This document shows positions 16,175-25,628 of a stretch of DNA of 42,864 nucleotides, piece after piece; within the stretch, counting starts at the first letter, position 1, and each line of letters opens with the position of its first letter. The DNA comes from an uncultured bacterium. Lineage in GTDB: Bacteria; Planctomycetota; Phycisphaerae; Phycisphaerales; SM1A02. The notes under the pieces are model-generated. The model was not told the DNA's origin, ran no database searches, and was given only the letters and a program-made list of their open reading frames with translations. Location: NCBI GenBank assembly GCA_903919715.1, contig CAIXJC010000083.1:1-42864 (forward strand), given 5' to 3'. A program made the translations under genes and the position numbers.

Positions 16175-16546
16175 ATGAGAATTCCCATGGAAACATTGAA
16201 CGAACCAAATCCTCCGCAGCAAAAAGCAGGCTGGATTGCGACCACTGGTGGTCAATTTCGTTTAGCAGCGATCGTAGAAGCGTGGTCATGGGTTGGGCTG
16301 CTTGTTGGAATGTTCTTGAAGTATGTCGTTATTCTCAATCCCATCGGAGTTCAGATCATGGGACCGATTCATGGTGTGCTGTTTGTGATCTATCTGGTCA
16401 CAGCGCTTCGGGTCGCGAAAGAACAGAAGTGGAGCGTCCTTGTGACGACGATCGCTTTGGCTGTCGCAGGCCCGCCATTTGCGACTTGGATCTTCGAGCG
16501 CTGGGCGTTGAAGCGTGGGATGCTCGGTGCGACAACTACTTTGTAG
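16175..16546 (+). CDS. DUF3817 small integral membrane protein
   Basis: The 123-residue protein has three hydrophobic helices (about 32-50, 60-80, 88-105) and the DUF3817 pattern: FRLAAIVEAWSWVGLL, then MGPIHGVLFVIYL and AGPPFATWIFERWALKR. Function is unknown; the domain also appears fused to transporters. ATG 16175 is chosen, with ATG 16187 the alternative. Its tail overlaps the convergent transglutaminase-hydrolase gene by 11 bases, so no terminator separates them. Confidence 0.85.
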   Translation: MRIPMETLNEPNPPQQKAGWIATTGGQFRLAAIVEAWSWVGLLVGMFLKYVVILNPIGVQIMGPIHGVLFVIYLVTALRVAKEQKWSVLVTTIALAVAGPPFATWIFERWALKRGMLGATTTL

Positions 16547-18863
16547 CAGGATTTGCAGGAAGATTTCCCGTCGGGACTGAAACTTCTGCAGTAAACGACG
16601 CATTTGGATCGCCTCGTTCCTGAATGGTCTTGGCAATAGTTGCAATCGTGCGGGGAAGGACTTTCGTGCAGACGACTTCGTTGCCACACTTGATCGTGAC
16701 GGGCTGATCGAGGTCGCACATCGTGTCATCGAGGCGGATCGAGAGCGAATCAGCATTTGACTCTTCGATGCGAATTGTTTGGCCTTCTCTGGTGGCAACG
16801 ACGCGCGCGCCAGCTTTGGGTGTGTTGGTTGTCAACCAATAGAACCGTGTGTGCGTGACATCGTCTTGAAGCCAGATGATCTTTGTTGGACGCATATCGC
16901 GCGTAAACGTTGCCATCCACGGCACGGCAGTCGCATCTTCGCGGTCCATCCAGTGTGCTTTTCCAGCGTGAATTTCTACAAGGTGGGGATAGCCACCTGG
17001 ATCGTTGGCGGCGAGTTCATCGAGCATGACTTTCCACTTCGCGCCGATCTTGTTTCGGTCGAATCCCGTGTCATTTTCTCCCACATGCAGTGCAAACGGA
17101 AGGTCGCGCAAACCGTCCGGCTTGGTTTCGTTTGGATGTCCTGCCATCATTGATGCCGCGGCAAGTTGATCTGCCATGCGTGGTGCAAGCTGATAAACGC
17201 CGTCGCCACCAGCGCTATATCCCATGATGTAGACCCGGTCTGGATTAACGCCTTCGACGATAATCATGTCTTCGATGAGTTTGGTGAAGAGGGGATCGAT
17301 GTGCGCTTCGTGCCAAAGGTTCCATGTGTCAGTCGGAGCGCGCGGTGCGACATAGATTCCTTCTTTGGGTTGATAGAGTTTTTTCTGATTTTCCCACTGC
17401 TGATCGTTGACTTGCTTGGGCGCACCGCCACCGCCGTGCATCGAAATGAAGAGGCTGCGGCCGCCCTTTGGCTTATCGCCATACGCCTTATACCAAATGG
17501 GCATCTTGACGCCGTTCGCTTCAATGACGCATGATTCCAGCTCTTTCTTGCACTCCGCACGCAGGCGAGATGACTCGTTCTTCCAAATGAGATCGCGTGC
17601 GGCAATCGCATCGCTCTTGCTGAGAGGGATGCTTGAGAAAGTCTGCTTGTCGATGTCGGTCAGGCCACGCTTGCCCAAATATGCGCGCAGGTCCTTGACC
17701 GCTTTTCGTGAAGCGGATGCGTCGAGTGGGAGTGTGACAAGTTGCTCGTCACGGTCGACGGTAAAGGCGAGAGCCGTCGAGTTGGGTGTCGTGATCGTGC
17801 ACTGTGCGCCGAGCGGTAACCGTGCAGTCAGATGATCGTTCGCATCAAAGCCTTCGTCGTTGGTCATTCCAGAAAAAAGAACTTCGCCCTTCGCGCTCGA
17901 AATTGTGATCGGCAGCGATTGACGTTCTCCATCGTCGACTGTGCGAATGCGCACGCGCACTTGCCCCGCAGGCATCGGCGTATTTGACTTGGTGTAACGA
18001 TCAGTCACGTTGATCGCTCGGACGATGCCATCGTCGTCTTCGCGCCATGCAGCTGGAAAGGTCAGTGGAGAGTCAGTCCAGGTCACTGCGTAGATTGCGT
18101 TCATCGCATCGTCACGCCTCGCCGTTGCAGCGCGATCCGTGAACCATCCTTTGTCGAGTTCATCGCCAGTTGGTTCCGCTGCGCCGGTGAAATGCCATGT
18201 TCCATCCCAGACTTCAGTCCACGAGTGATTGCCACTGCCGTCGATCCACATAGGAATGCCTGCGAATCGCGCGGGAATACCGACGGATCTGCATGCATCA
18301 ACCAGAATGATCGCAAGCCCTGTGCACGATGCCAGGCCAGATTCCATTGACTCTCGGGGACTCTGATCCGCACGCTTGCGCTTGGTCGAATACTTGACCC
18401 CCACAAGTGGAAAGAGCTCGCGGTTGAGGATCGCAGCTGCTTGGCTTGGAGTTTTCGCATTGGCAATCAGCGGCGCGCATCGCTCACGGAGAGATTTTCG
18501 CCATTCATCGCGAGTCTCATTGATGCATGCATACGGGAGGATGCAATCAAAGAACATCTCTTGGGAGACGGCATCGTGCCATGGCGCGGACCGCCACGCA
18601 CGAGTCGCTTCGGCACAGTTGTCGAGCAGGAATTGTGCGGAGAGAGTTTGCAGATCACGCTGTGGCATGTGAGTGATCAACCATGTCATTGCCGCTTGTT
18701 GATCGGCGGGCGCGCTCTTGACAGCCAATTCAATTTGTGAGCGATTGTCCTTTGATAGTTCCAGAGCACGTGCGAGATGGGCATCGACCGAATCGCCGAG
18801 GGCGATTGATCCCAGAGCCGACACGCAGAGCAAGAAGGCAGCGAGATGTGTGGCAATTCTCAT
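16536..18863 (-). CDS. Exported transglutaminase-like / alpha-beta hydrolase fusion
   Basis: A 775-residue protein with a signal peptide (about 1-23, ending SIALG). Residues ~130-240 form a transglutaminase-like domain: SGLASCTGLAIILVDACRS with Cys180 and GNHSWTEVWDGTW with His213. A beta-rich middle follows (300-380). From ~445 there is an esterase/PHB-depolymerase-like hydrolase with HGGGG oxyanion loop (476-480), GYSAGG nucleophile Ser550, Asp598 in GENDTG and His637 in KAHWMD. Both domains look active except that the transglutaminase acid is not obvious. ATG 18863 is preferred to TTG 18872 because it starts the signal peptide directly. Substrates are unknown; a periplasmic role in breaking peptide or ester links is inferred. 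Confidence 0.85.
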   Translation of the reverse strand: MRIATHLAAFLLCVSALGSIALGDSVDAHLARALELSKDNRSQIELAVKSAPADQQAAMTWLITHMPQRDLQTLSAQFLLDNCAEATRAWRSAPWHDAVSQEMFFDCILPYACINETRDEWRKSLRERCAPLIANAKTPSQAAAILNRELFPLVGVKYSTKRKRADQSPRESMESGLASCTGLAIILVDACRSVGIPARFAGIPMWIDGSGNHSWTEVWDGTWHFTGAAEPTGDELDKGWFTDRAATARRDDAMNAIYAVTWTDSPLTFPAAWREDDDGIVRAINVTDRYTKSNTPMPAGQVRVRIRTVDDGERQSLPITISSAKGEVLFSGMTNDEGFDANDHLTARLPLGAQCTITTPNSTALAFTVDRDEQLVTLPLDASASRKAVKDLRAYLGKRGLTDIDKQTFSSIPLSKSDAIAARDLIWKNESSRLRAECKKELESCVIEANGVKMPIWYKAYGDKPKGGRSLFISMHGGGGAPKQVNDQQWENQKKLYQPKEGIYVAPRAPTDTWNLWHEAHIDPLFTKLIEDMIIVEGVNPDRVYIMGYSAGGDGVYQLAPRMADQLAAASMMAGHPNETKPDGLRDLPFALHVGENDTGFDRNKIGAKWKVMLDELAANDPGGYPHLVEIHAGKAHWMDREDATAVPWMATFTRDMRPTKIIWLQDDVTHTRFYWLTTNTPKAGARVVATREGQTIRIEESNADSLSIRLDDTMCDLDQPVTIKCGNEVVCTKVLPRTIATIAKTIQERGDPNASFTAEVSVPTGNLPANPATK

Positions 18864-18911
18864 ATGCCGCAACGATACTTCCAGTAGCAGGCTTGGAAAA
18901 ATGCGCGCAAA

Positions 18912-19484
18912 TCACCGCGCGGGAGAATTCATAACGAGTTGTATGGTCGTTTCGATCGTGATGCGCCGACGAACTGCGATATGACCCCAAAGGATGATTC
19001 CAAAGATTGATGGAATCATTACATACATGGGCCACGATGGCAGTGTTTCCCATGCATTATTGGCGATGCGTTCGGTTGCATGCAAGATTTGGATAAAGAG
19101 CAGAGTCAGGACGATTGAAATGATGGTCATCATCCACGTCAGCGGCTCGATGGCGCGGCCTTGCGCATCGGCGGGAAGCGCAAGCAATTCTTCCTTGCGT
19201 GGAATATTCACAATTCCTGGCGCACGGCGAAGCAGCCATGGGATGAGTGCGGAGATCCCCATCAGAAAGAGCGTGAGGAGTGTTGCGATGACGGGCAGCA
19301 GAAACCAGTTCGCAAAACTTGGCGGACCGAACGAATCTGGAACGCCGCTCAAGTCGAAATGGAGTGGAATCCGTGCGGGGAGCTTTGGATAGAGGCTGAT
19401 AGAAACGATCCACACTGCGGTGATGCAGAGCGCTGAAGTGATGTACGCAACTATTCGCACAGTGCTGATAGTACGACAGCGCAT
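18912..19484 (-). CDS. DUF1648 membrane protein
   Basis: A 190-residue protein with about four helices. The signature is PARIPLHFDLSGVPDSFG (36-53), typical of DUF1648 domains (as in SdpI-related immunity and membrane proteins). The body has helices near 8-30, 58-85, 115-138 and 150-168. SdpI proteins give immunity to a toxin, but DUF1648 proteins mostly have no known role and there is no toxin gene nearby. It starts at ATG 19484 and lies 48 bases upstream of the transglutaminase-hydrolase gene on the same strand, so co-transcription is likely. Confidence 0.85.
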   Translation of the reverse strand: MRCRTISTVRIVAYITSALCITAVWIVSISLYPKLPARIPLHFDLSGVPDSFGPPSFANWFLLPVIATLLTLFLMGISALIPWLLRRAPGIVNIPRKEELLALPADAQGRAIEPLTWMMTIISIVLTLLFIQILHATERIANNAWETLPSWPMYVMIPSIFGIILWGHIAVRRRITIETTIQLVMNSPAR

Positions 19485-19514
19485 CGATCACATCGCCAAT
19501 CGCTATTTGCCAAG

Positions 19515-19798
19515 GTGCGCCACATTGCTCCGAGTCGCCAAAGTTTGCGCGCGCTTGATGGGCTCACTTTTTTCTTGGCGGATGTGCAAGATGGCTTGGG
19601 TCCATACTTGGCGATCTATCTTGTTGCGTACGGACACTGGGAGCCTTCGCAGGCATGATCGCCAGCAGTGCGGATTGCAACACCGCTTTCATCAGCTTGT
19701 CTGGTGTTGCGTCGCTTGGGCTGCTTTGGTTTGCGTTGACGGTTCGAGATTCAGCGAGCGCATCAAGTGTTAGAAGTGCTGTTGAGATTGTCCACTAG
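19515..19798 (+). pseudogene. Internally deleted MFS transporter remnant
   Basis: Two short frames read as the ends of one major-facilitator protein. From GTG 19515 to TGA 19656 a 47-residue frame contains LDGLTFFLADVQDGLGPYLA and YGHW, the usual N-terminus of a large MFS subfamily. From 19655 to TAG 19798 a second frame contains NTAFISLSGVASLGLLWFAL, which resembles the last helix of such transporters. The missing ~350 residues suggest one big internal deletion with a frameshift at the joint. It fills nearly all of the 323-base gap between the divergent DUF1648 and CocE-like genes. Very short relics are easy to over-read, so confidence is moderate. Confidence 0.65.
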
Positions 19799-19807
19799 AC
19801 TTTGTTG

Positions 19808-21775
19808 ATGGTCACAACGCACAGGACTCGATGCCAGTTGGCAGCAGTTTTGGTTTGTTTCGTCACTGCTCGTGCATTCACCCAAACCACGCCGGCGATC
19901 CCTGCAACACAGGCTCAAGCAGAGCCAGCATCAACTGCTTTCGATTATGAGAAACGCGAGGTGATGATTCCAATGCGTGACGGAGTCAAGCTTCACACCG
20001 TCATTGTTGTTCCAAAGGGTGCGCCGAATACTCAGCCGGCCCAGAAAGCTCCGATTCTCTTTACGCGTACTCCATATAACGCTTCGGCTCGCGCAACGCG
20101 CAGTCAATCGCCATCGATGTTGGCAACGCTCCCTCAAGGTGATGGGGTCTTTGTTGCCGACGGTTACATCCGAGTGTTTCAGGATGTCCGTGGCAAGTAT
20201 GGTTCGGAAGGCGATTATGAAATCGTGCGGCCGATCCGTGGGCCGCTCAATTCCAGCGATACTGATCACTCAACAGATGCGTATGACTCGATTGATTGGC
20301 TTGTGAAAAATGTGCCTGAATGCAATGGGCGCGTCGGGATGGTCGGGAGTTCGTACGAAGGATTCACGGTCGTGATGGCACTGATCAATCCGCACCCTGC
20401 ACTGAAAGTCGCGGCTCCAATGAGCCCGATGGTGGATGGTTGGATGGGCGATGATTGGTTTCACTATGGCGCTTTCCGCCAAACCAGTTTGGATTTCTTT
20501 GCGGGTCAATGTGCTGGACGCAGTGGCGGCAAAGCGATTGTTCATGCGAGCGACGATGAATACGAAAACTTTCTTCGCGCAGGATCCGCCGGCGACTTTG
20601 CAAAGGCAGCGGGTCTTGAAGAGTTGCAAGTATGGCGCACATTTTTGGCGCATCCTTCTTATGACCAATATTGGAAAGAGCAGGCGCTTGACATCATCAT
20701 GGGTAAGCAGCCGCTGACGGTTCCGACGATGTGGATTCAAGGCATTTGGGATCAAGAAGACATGTGGGGTGGTATTCATTGCTATGACGCAGTCGAGCCA
20801 AAGGACACTACAAACGCGAAAAACTTTCTTGTCATGGGGCCGTGGCGCCATAGTGGTGTGAACTATGAAGGGTCGACGCTTGGACCTCTCAAGTTTGACG
20901 GCGATACTGCGCTGCAATTTCGCCGCGATGTTCTGAAGCCATTCTTTGATCAGTATTTGAAAGAAGGTGCGCCGAAGGCCGACACGCCACCGGTGTTCTT
21001 TTATAACACGGGCGACAATCATTGGGACCGACTTGCACATTGGCCACTCTCATGTGCTGCTGGCTGTGCGTCGATTTCAAAGCCCCTGTATTTGAAGTCG
21101 AATTTTGGTTTGTCATTCTCGCCGCCAGTCGCAGTGCTACGCACGGGTGAAAATGCGGCCGCCACGTTCGACCAATATGTTTCAGACCCTGCGGCGCCTG
21201 TTCCGTATTTCCCGCGACCTTCGCGGTTCTCGAATACGGAATGTTGGCGAACATGGTTGCTCAGCGATCAGCGCGATGTTGGCAAGCGAGCTGATGTGGT
21301 GAGTTACACCAGCGAGGTCTTGAGCGAACCTGTTCGTGTCAGCGGCGCGCCTGGCGTCAATCTTGTTGCGTCTACCACGGGCACGGATAGTGACTGGGTT
21401 GTGAAGTTGATCGATGTTTATCCCAGTGAATTTCCAAGTCAACCTGAGATGAGTGGTTATGAACTTCCTGTTGCGATGGATATTTTCCGAGGGCGGTACA
21501 GGGAAAGTTTCGCCATACCAATGCCCATCGCAGCGAATGTGCCGTTGACATATCGATTCAATTTGTCGATGGTCAATCATGTCTTTAAGCCTGGCCACCG
21601 AATCATGGTGCAGGTGCAATCAAGTTGGTTTCCGCTGTATGACCGCAATCCACAAACATTTGTGCCGAATATTTTTCTTGCCAAGTCCCCGGAGTATGTG
21701 AAAGCCACGCAGCGGATTTATCACGCACCTGGCGTCGAGAGTTTTATTCAATTGCCTATCGTTTCGCCAAACTAG
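19808..21775 (+). CDS. Exported CocE/NonD-family hydrolase
   Basis: A 655-residue protein with a signal peptide (to about residue 27). The S15/CocE architecture is clear: VMIPMRDGVKLHTVIVVP, then TRTPYN, FQDVRGKYGSEGDYE, the nucleophile loop GMVGSSYEGF (Ser182), GIWDQEDMWGG carrying the acid region and GPWRHSGVNYEG with the histidine, followed by a C-terminal jelly-roll. The GSSYEG form is typical of alpha-amino acid ester hydrolases and glutaryl-7-ACA acylases. It would cleave acyl ester or amide bonds in the periplasm. ATG 19808 is used; the upstream TTGs are less likely. Its stop overlaps the convergent oxidoreductase by 4 bases. Confidence 0.92.
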   Translation: MVTTHRTRCQLAAVLVCFVTARAFTQTTPAIPATQAQAEPASTAFDYEKREVMIPMRDGVKLHTVIVVPKGAPNTQPAQKAPILFTRTPYNASARATRSQSPSMLATLPQGDGVFVADGYIRVFQDVRGKYGSEGDYEIVRPIRGPLNSSDTDHSTDAYDSIDWLVKNVPECNGRVGMVGSSYEGFTVVMALINPHPALKVAAPMSPMVDGWMGDDWFHYGAFRQTSLDFFAGQCAGRSGGKAIVHASDDEYENFLRAGSAGDFAKAAGLEELQVWRTFLAHPSYDQYWKEQALDIIMGKQPLTVPTMWIQGIWDQEDMWGGIHCYDAVEPKDTTNAKNFLVMGPWRHSGVNYEGSTLGPLKFDGDTALQFRRDVLKPFFDQYLKEGAPKADTPPVFFYNTGDNHWDRLAHWPLSCAAGCASISKPLYLKSNFGLSFSPPVAVLRTGENAAATFDQYVSDPAAPVPYFPRPSRFSNTECWRTWLLSDQRDVGKRADVVSYTSEVLSEPVRVSGAPGVNLVASTTGTDSDWVVKLIDVYPSEFPSQPEMSGYELPVAMDIFRGRYRESFAIPMPIAANVPLTYRFNLSMVNHVFKPGHRIMVQVQSSWFPLYDRNPQTFVPNIFLAKSPEYVKATQRIYHAPGVESFIQLPIVSPN

Positions 21776-23475
21776 CGCGGCATGTTCTTGGCGACCCAAC
21801 TCGCTTCGGAGAGGCACGTTTCGACTGCAGGCAAGAGCCAGTTGTCCTGATTGGCGAACCAGATTCGTTCGTTCATTGGCCTTCGCAAAACATCGCATAA
21901 ATCGCCGAAATATGTGCCCGGACGAGCGTATGGCATCGCATGACCCCACCGAGTCATACGGATGGATGCGACATCGGAATCAGTGACGCCCAGTAATTTC
22001 AAGAGTCGTCTGATTTGTGGAGCTGCGAGTGTGGCATACGTCTGAAGCGATTGGTCGTACACGATCGTGAAGCGCGCAGTGTGCCACGGGAGCGGCCAGT
22101 ACAGCGTCAGCACATCGCCACTGATATGTGGGGACGCAATTGCGAAGGTGCCGTTGACTGCATCAGTGATTCTGCGATCACTCTCGAACGCGGCGTCGCC
22201 CATCGGGAATTGGTCATCATGTATTGCGAAGATGTCATAAAACTTTTCGTGGACTCGCTGGGTGAGCAAGACATTGACGACCAAGTAGGCAACGGTGTGA
22301 ACCTGTGGAATCGCTTCGAATTTTTCAGGATCGAGCGTCGAGAGTTCTGGCATCATGTGCGGCAGGATGTGCTTCGAGCCTGCATAGACAACCTGTTTGG
22401 CGCCCAGTGTGTGCGTCTTGCCCGCGAGATCCCGCCATGCGATTGAGACGCCTCGCGCCTCCATGCGTATGTTTGTGACGATGCAGCCAGCGCGCAGTCG
22501 CGGGCTTTGAGCGGATTTCCAAGGGATTCCCGCAAGTTCTTTCCAAAAGAGAGTGGCGAGACCCGCATTGCCTCCAGGCATCACAAGTCTTCCAGATTCC
22601 TCTGCGGCGATGAAGTTCCATCCGGCAGCTGCGGAGAGTTCATCCCAGCCAACGCCAAAGCTTGAAAAGCAATACGCCTCGAGCGCTCTCGCCAACATCG
22701 GTGGGGTGATTCCGCCACATGTCGCATCGACGGATTCATGAAAAGTTTGCGTGTCGAGTTGGCGAACAAGTTCGCGCGTGGTGTCGTCAGTCCACGGTAT
22801 GTCTGGATAATTGTTGTTGGCATAATCCGCAACGGCCGCACCGTATCGCTGGAGCGCTGCAACTTCCTCTTGTGTGCAGTCTTTGCAGATGTCGTCAAAA
22901 AGTTGGCCAGCGAATTCGAATCGAAAGCCAGAGCCAGTGTCAACCTGCGCTGTCGCGTAGACGCCGAGTGAATCGTAGAGTCGGTCGAACTCGCTTCCTT
23001 TGTCGGGGACCATGAAGTATGCGCTGCCTTGAGAATATGGAAGTCGATTCCAACTCTCGCCCATTGAATTTCCGCCAAAGCGCGTTCGCAAATCGAAGAG
23101 CATCCAGTCTTTGTCGCGAAGTGCATGTGCAGTTGCAAGTCCTGAGAGTCCGCCGCCGATGATTGCAACAGCGCAGTGTTCATCTAGTTGCGCCCACTGC
23201 GGCGGTGATTCCGGCACATGAAATGGAAGCCCACCCGACGCGAATGAATCGCCGAACCAAGTCGGTGCGAAGGGGAGTCCGTCAATCATGGTTGTCGCAG
23301 TGACAGATGGAATCGGAAGAATTGGACAACTTTGGGGGACGGGAATCCACTGCGGATGATTGCCAACGCCGCCTGGCAGATTCCAGAGTCGCCGATTTGA
23401 AGGTGCCAACATGATCGCGCCAACCGCCGCAAAGCCGGTTCGCAGGAAGTCGCGGCGTTGGACGGGGGCTGTCAT
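21772..23475 (-). CDS. Tat-exported FAD-dependent amine-oxidase-like oxidoreductase
   Basis: The 567-residue protein begins with a twin-arginine signal (RRDFLRTGFAAVGA, 7-20). The FAD-binding fingerprint is AVAIIGGGLSGLATAHAL (102-119) with an acid at the end of the second strand (LFDLRTRFGG). The C-terminal ERIWFANQDNWLLPAVETCLSEASW matches the closing FAD-binding segment of flavin amine oxidases, desaturases and related enzymes. The substrate is unknown; a folded flavoprotein moved to the periplasm by Tat is inferred. It ends 4 bases inside the CocE-like gene and its 88-base upstream gap is shared with the divergent hydrolase fusion. Confidence 0.88.
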   Translation of the reverse strand: MTAPVQRRDFLRTGFAAVGAIMLAPSNRRLWNLPGGVGNHPQWIPVPQSCPILPIPSVTATTMIDGLPFAPTWFGDSFASGGLPFHVPESPPQWAQLDEHCAVAIIGGGLSGLATAHALRDKDWMLFDLRTRFGGNSMGESWNRLPYSQGSAYFMVPDKGSEFDRLYDSLGVYATAQVDTGSGFRFEFAGQLFDDICKDCTQEEVAALQRYGAAVADYANNNYPDIPWTDDTTRELVRQLDTQTFHESVDATCGGITPPMLARALEAYCFSSFGVGWDELSAAAGWNFIAAEESGRLVMPGGNAGLATLFWKELAGIPWKSAQSPRLRAGCIVTNIRMEARGVSIAWRDLAGKTHTLGAKQVVYAGSKHILPHMMPELSTLDPEKFEAIPQVHTVAYLVVNVLLTQRVHEKFYDIFAIHDDQFPMGDAAFESDRRITDAVNGTFAIASPHISGDVLTLYWPLPWHTARFTIVYDQSLQTYATLAAPQIRRLLKLLGVTDSDVASIRMTRWGHAMPYARPGTYFGDLCDVLRRPMNERIWFANQDNWLLPAVETCLSEASWVAKNMPR

Positions 23476-23563
23476 TGCGATTGAAGTCTAACCCCAACAA
23501 TCAACGAATCAATAAATGCACGATGAAACTCAAGGATTTTACGCGTTTGAGTTGTGGCGTTGA

Positions 23564-25606
23564 ATGGTGGACAATATTGAGATGATCAATGATTTCTCGC
23601 GTCATCGGACTTTCCTTGCATTCATCGGAGGAATTGTCGTTTGTGTCGCAAACGTCCTCGCGGCTCCGCCAGAGCAACCGTCAACGCCGACGCCAGAGGT
23701 CGCTGCGGATTCGCTCGCAACCGAAGTCAGACGCGTCATCACCGTTGATGGTGTGACGCGCACATATCTGGCGCACATTCCCGCATCGGTGGATCGGTCG
23801 AATGAGACGCCCGTCGTTCTTGTGTTGCACGGCGCTGGAACGAATGGGCCCATCACCGTGATGTTTAGCGGTATGAACAAGAAGGCTGATGCTGAGAATT
23901 TCATCGCGGTTTATCCCGATGGCACAGGCGCCGGAATTTTTCTGACGTGGAACGCAGGTGGACTCAGCAAGTCGAAAGTGGACGATGTCAAATTTCTCAG
24001 TGCGGTGATTGACGATCTTGCGCTGGTTGCGAAGATCGATCCGCGCCGCATTTTTGCAACTGGAATTTCAAATGGCGGCATGATGAGTTACCTCTTGGCA
24101 AGCGAATTGTCTGATCGAATTGCAGCGATCGCACCGATCGCAGGAACGGTAACAACCGAAAAACCAACGCCATCTCGCTCAGTGCCAGTGATGCACTTTC
24201 ATGGAACAGCTGACAAGATTGTGCCAGTTGCTGGGCCTGGATCCGATACGCCCAAGTTCATCACGTTCAAATCGGTTGATGAGTCGATCAAGATGTGGTG
24301 TGGGATCAACGGTTGCGCCGCGACGCCGATTGTGACGCAGTTTCCAGACACAGTGGACGATGGAACGACGGTCAAGCGCTTCGATTATCCCGCAAAGGTT
24401 GGCGGTGGCGACGTTGTGTATATAGAGATTTCTGGGGGCGGTCACACATGGCCTGGTCAGAGGGCACTGGTGTCGTTCATCGGCAAGTCGACGAAAGACA
24501 TTTCCGCGAATGATTTGATGTGGGAGTTTTTCCTGGCGCATCCGATGCCACAGAAGGCTGAGAAAAGCGTTGCGGTTGTCGATTCCATATTGCCTCATTT
24601 GTCGAAGGCGAAGTATGCGGTTGCGCCACGGGCGGAGTTGAAACTGACGAGCGAAAAGCGCACGACGGAATTGGAAGTGCGTGTTGTCTATCCCAGTGCG
24701 CCGCTTTCGGCGCAAGTGCCCAGTGTGCCGTGGCCGCTCGTCGTGTTTTCTCACGGGATGGGTGGATCGTGTGAAACATTCGAAGGACTTGCGCAATTTC
24801 TTGCAGCGCGGGGATATGTCGTCATTCGTCCGACGCATGGAGACTCGATCAAGCTGCGCCGCCAGAATGGCGAGGATGTCAGTGGTTTCGTTCGCGATCC
24901 GAAGTCAGCGACCAAGACAGTCGACATTCAGGGGCGCGTGCAAGAGTGTTCGCTGATCTTGGATTCGCTCGATCTGATCGAGGCCCAAATCACAGGGTTG
25001 CATGATGCGCAAGGCAAGGGGTTGATCGATCGCACGCGGATGGTGATCGCTGGTCACTCCGCTGGTGCGATGACGACAGAGCTGTCGGTCGGTGCCAAAG
25101 CGCATGGGCTTGATCGAACTCTTGTGTCGCTTGCCAAGCCGATTGCGAGTATCGCGGATCCGCGGTTTCGTGCAGGGGTTATTGTTTCTGGAGCAGGGAT
25201 CAAGACGCGCATCTTCACGGAAGAATCGTGGAATGAAATTTCAGTTCCAATCTTGGTCATTACGGGATCGCTTGATCGCTCTCGCGCCTCGGATGAGGAT
25301 CCAGAAAGTCGGCAGAGTTCATTTCGATATTCCAGAGGAACTGCGAAGGGGGGGGCGCCTGCGTGGCTGATGTTCATCGAAGGCGCGACGCATTCGAGTT
25401 ACTCTGGAAAATCAAAGGCGCTTGCTTTGGACAAGCCAGATCCGACTGCGACGGATCCAGAGCTCGTAGAAAAGATCACAAGCGAAGTGATCGTGAGATT
25501 TCTAGACGCAGTCGTCTGTGGCGATGTTGTTTCGAAAGAGTGGCTCGGGTCACCAGCAGAAATCAAGGCGCTCAGTCAAGGCAAGGCGACGATCGAATCC
25601 AAATAG
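23564..25606 (+). CDS. Exported protein with two fused alpha/beta hydrolases
   Basis: A 680-residue protein with a signal peptide (about 7-34, ending VLAAP). Residues ~55-325 are an LpqC/PHB-depolymerase/feruloyl-esterase-like hydrolase: LVLHGAGTNG, nucleophile Ser169 in GISNGGMMSY, Asp217 in HGTADKIVP, His294 in GGGHTWPG. Residues ~355-660 are a second hydrolase like PAF-acetylhydrolase or dienelactone hydrolase: VVFSHGMGGS (oxyanion), Ser499 in GHSAGAMT, and an acid and histidine in TGSLDRS and EGATHSSYSG. Both triads look complete. ATG 23564 and ATG 23582 are both possible starts. A secreted enzyme with two ester substrates, perhaps plant polymers or polyesters, is inferred. Confidence 0.9.
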   Translation: MVDNIEMINDFSRHRTFLAFIGGIVVCVANVLAAPPEQPSTPTPEVAADSLATEVRRVITVDGVTRTYLAHIPASVDRSNETPVVLVLHGAGTNGPITVMFSGMNKKADAENFIAVYPDGTGAGIFLTWNAGGLSKSKVDDVKFLSAVIDDLALVAKIDPRRIFATGISNGGMMSYLLASELSDRIAAIAPIAGTVTTEKPTPSRSVPVMHFHGTADKIVPVAGPGSDTPKFITFKSVDESIKMWCGINGCAATPIVTQFPDTVDDGTTVKRFDYPAKVGGGDVVYIEISGGGHTWPGQRALVSFIGKSTKDISANDLMWEFFLAHPMPQKAEKSVAVVDSILPHLSKAKYAVAPRAELKLTSEKRTTELEVRVVYPSAPLSAQVPSVPWPLVVFSHGMGGSCETFEGLAQFLAARGYVVIRPTHGDSIKLRRQNGEDVSGFVRDPKSATKTVDIQGRVQECSLILDSLDLIEAQITGLHDAQGKGLIDRTRMVIAGHSAGAMTTELSVGAKAHGLDRTLVSLAKPIASIADPRFRAGVIVSGAGIKTRIFTEESWNEISVPILVITGSLDRSRASDEDPESRQSSFRYSRGTAKGGAPAWLMFIEGATHSSYSGKSKALALDKPDPTATDPELVEKITSEVIVRFLDAVVCGDVVSKEWLGSPAEIKALSQGKATIESK

Positions 25607-25628
25607 CGCGATCGAAGCCGCACGAATT

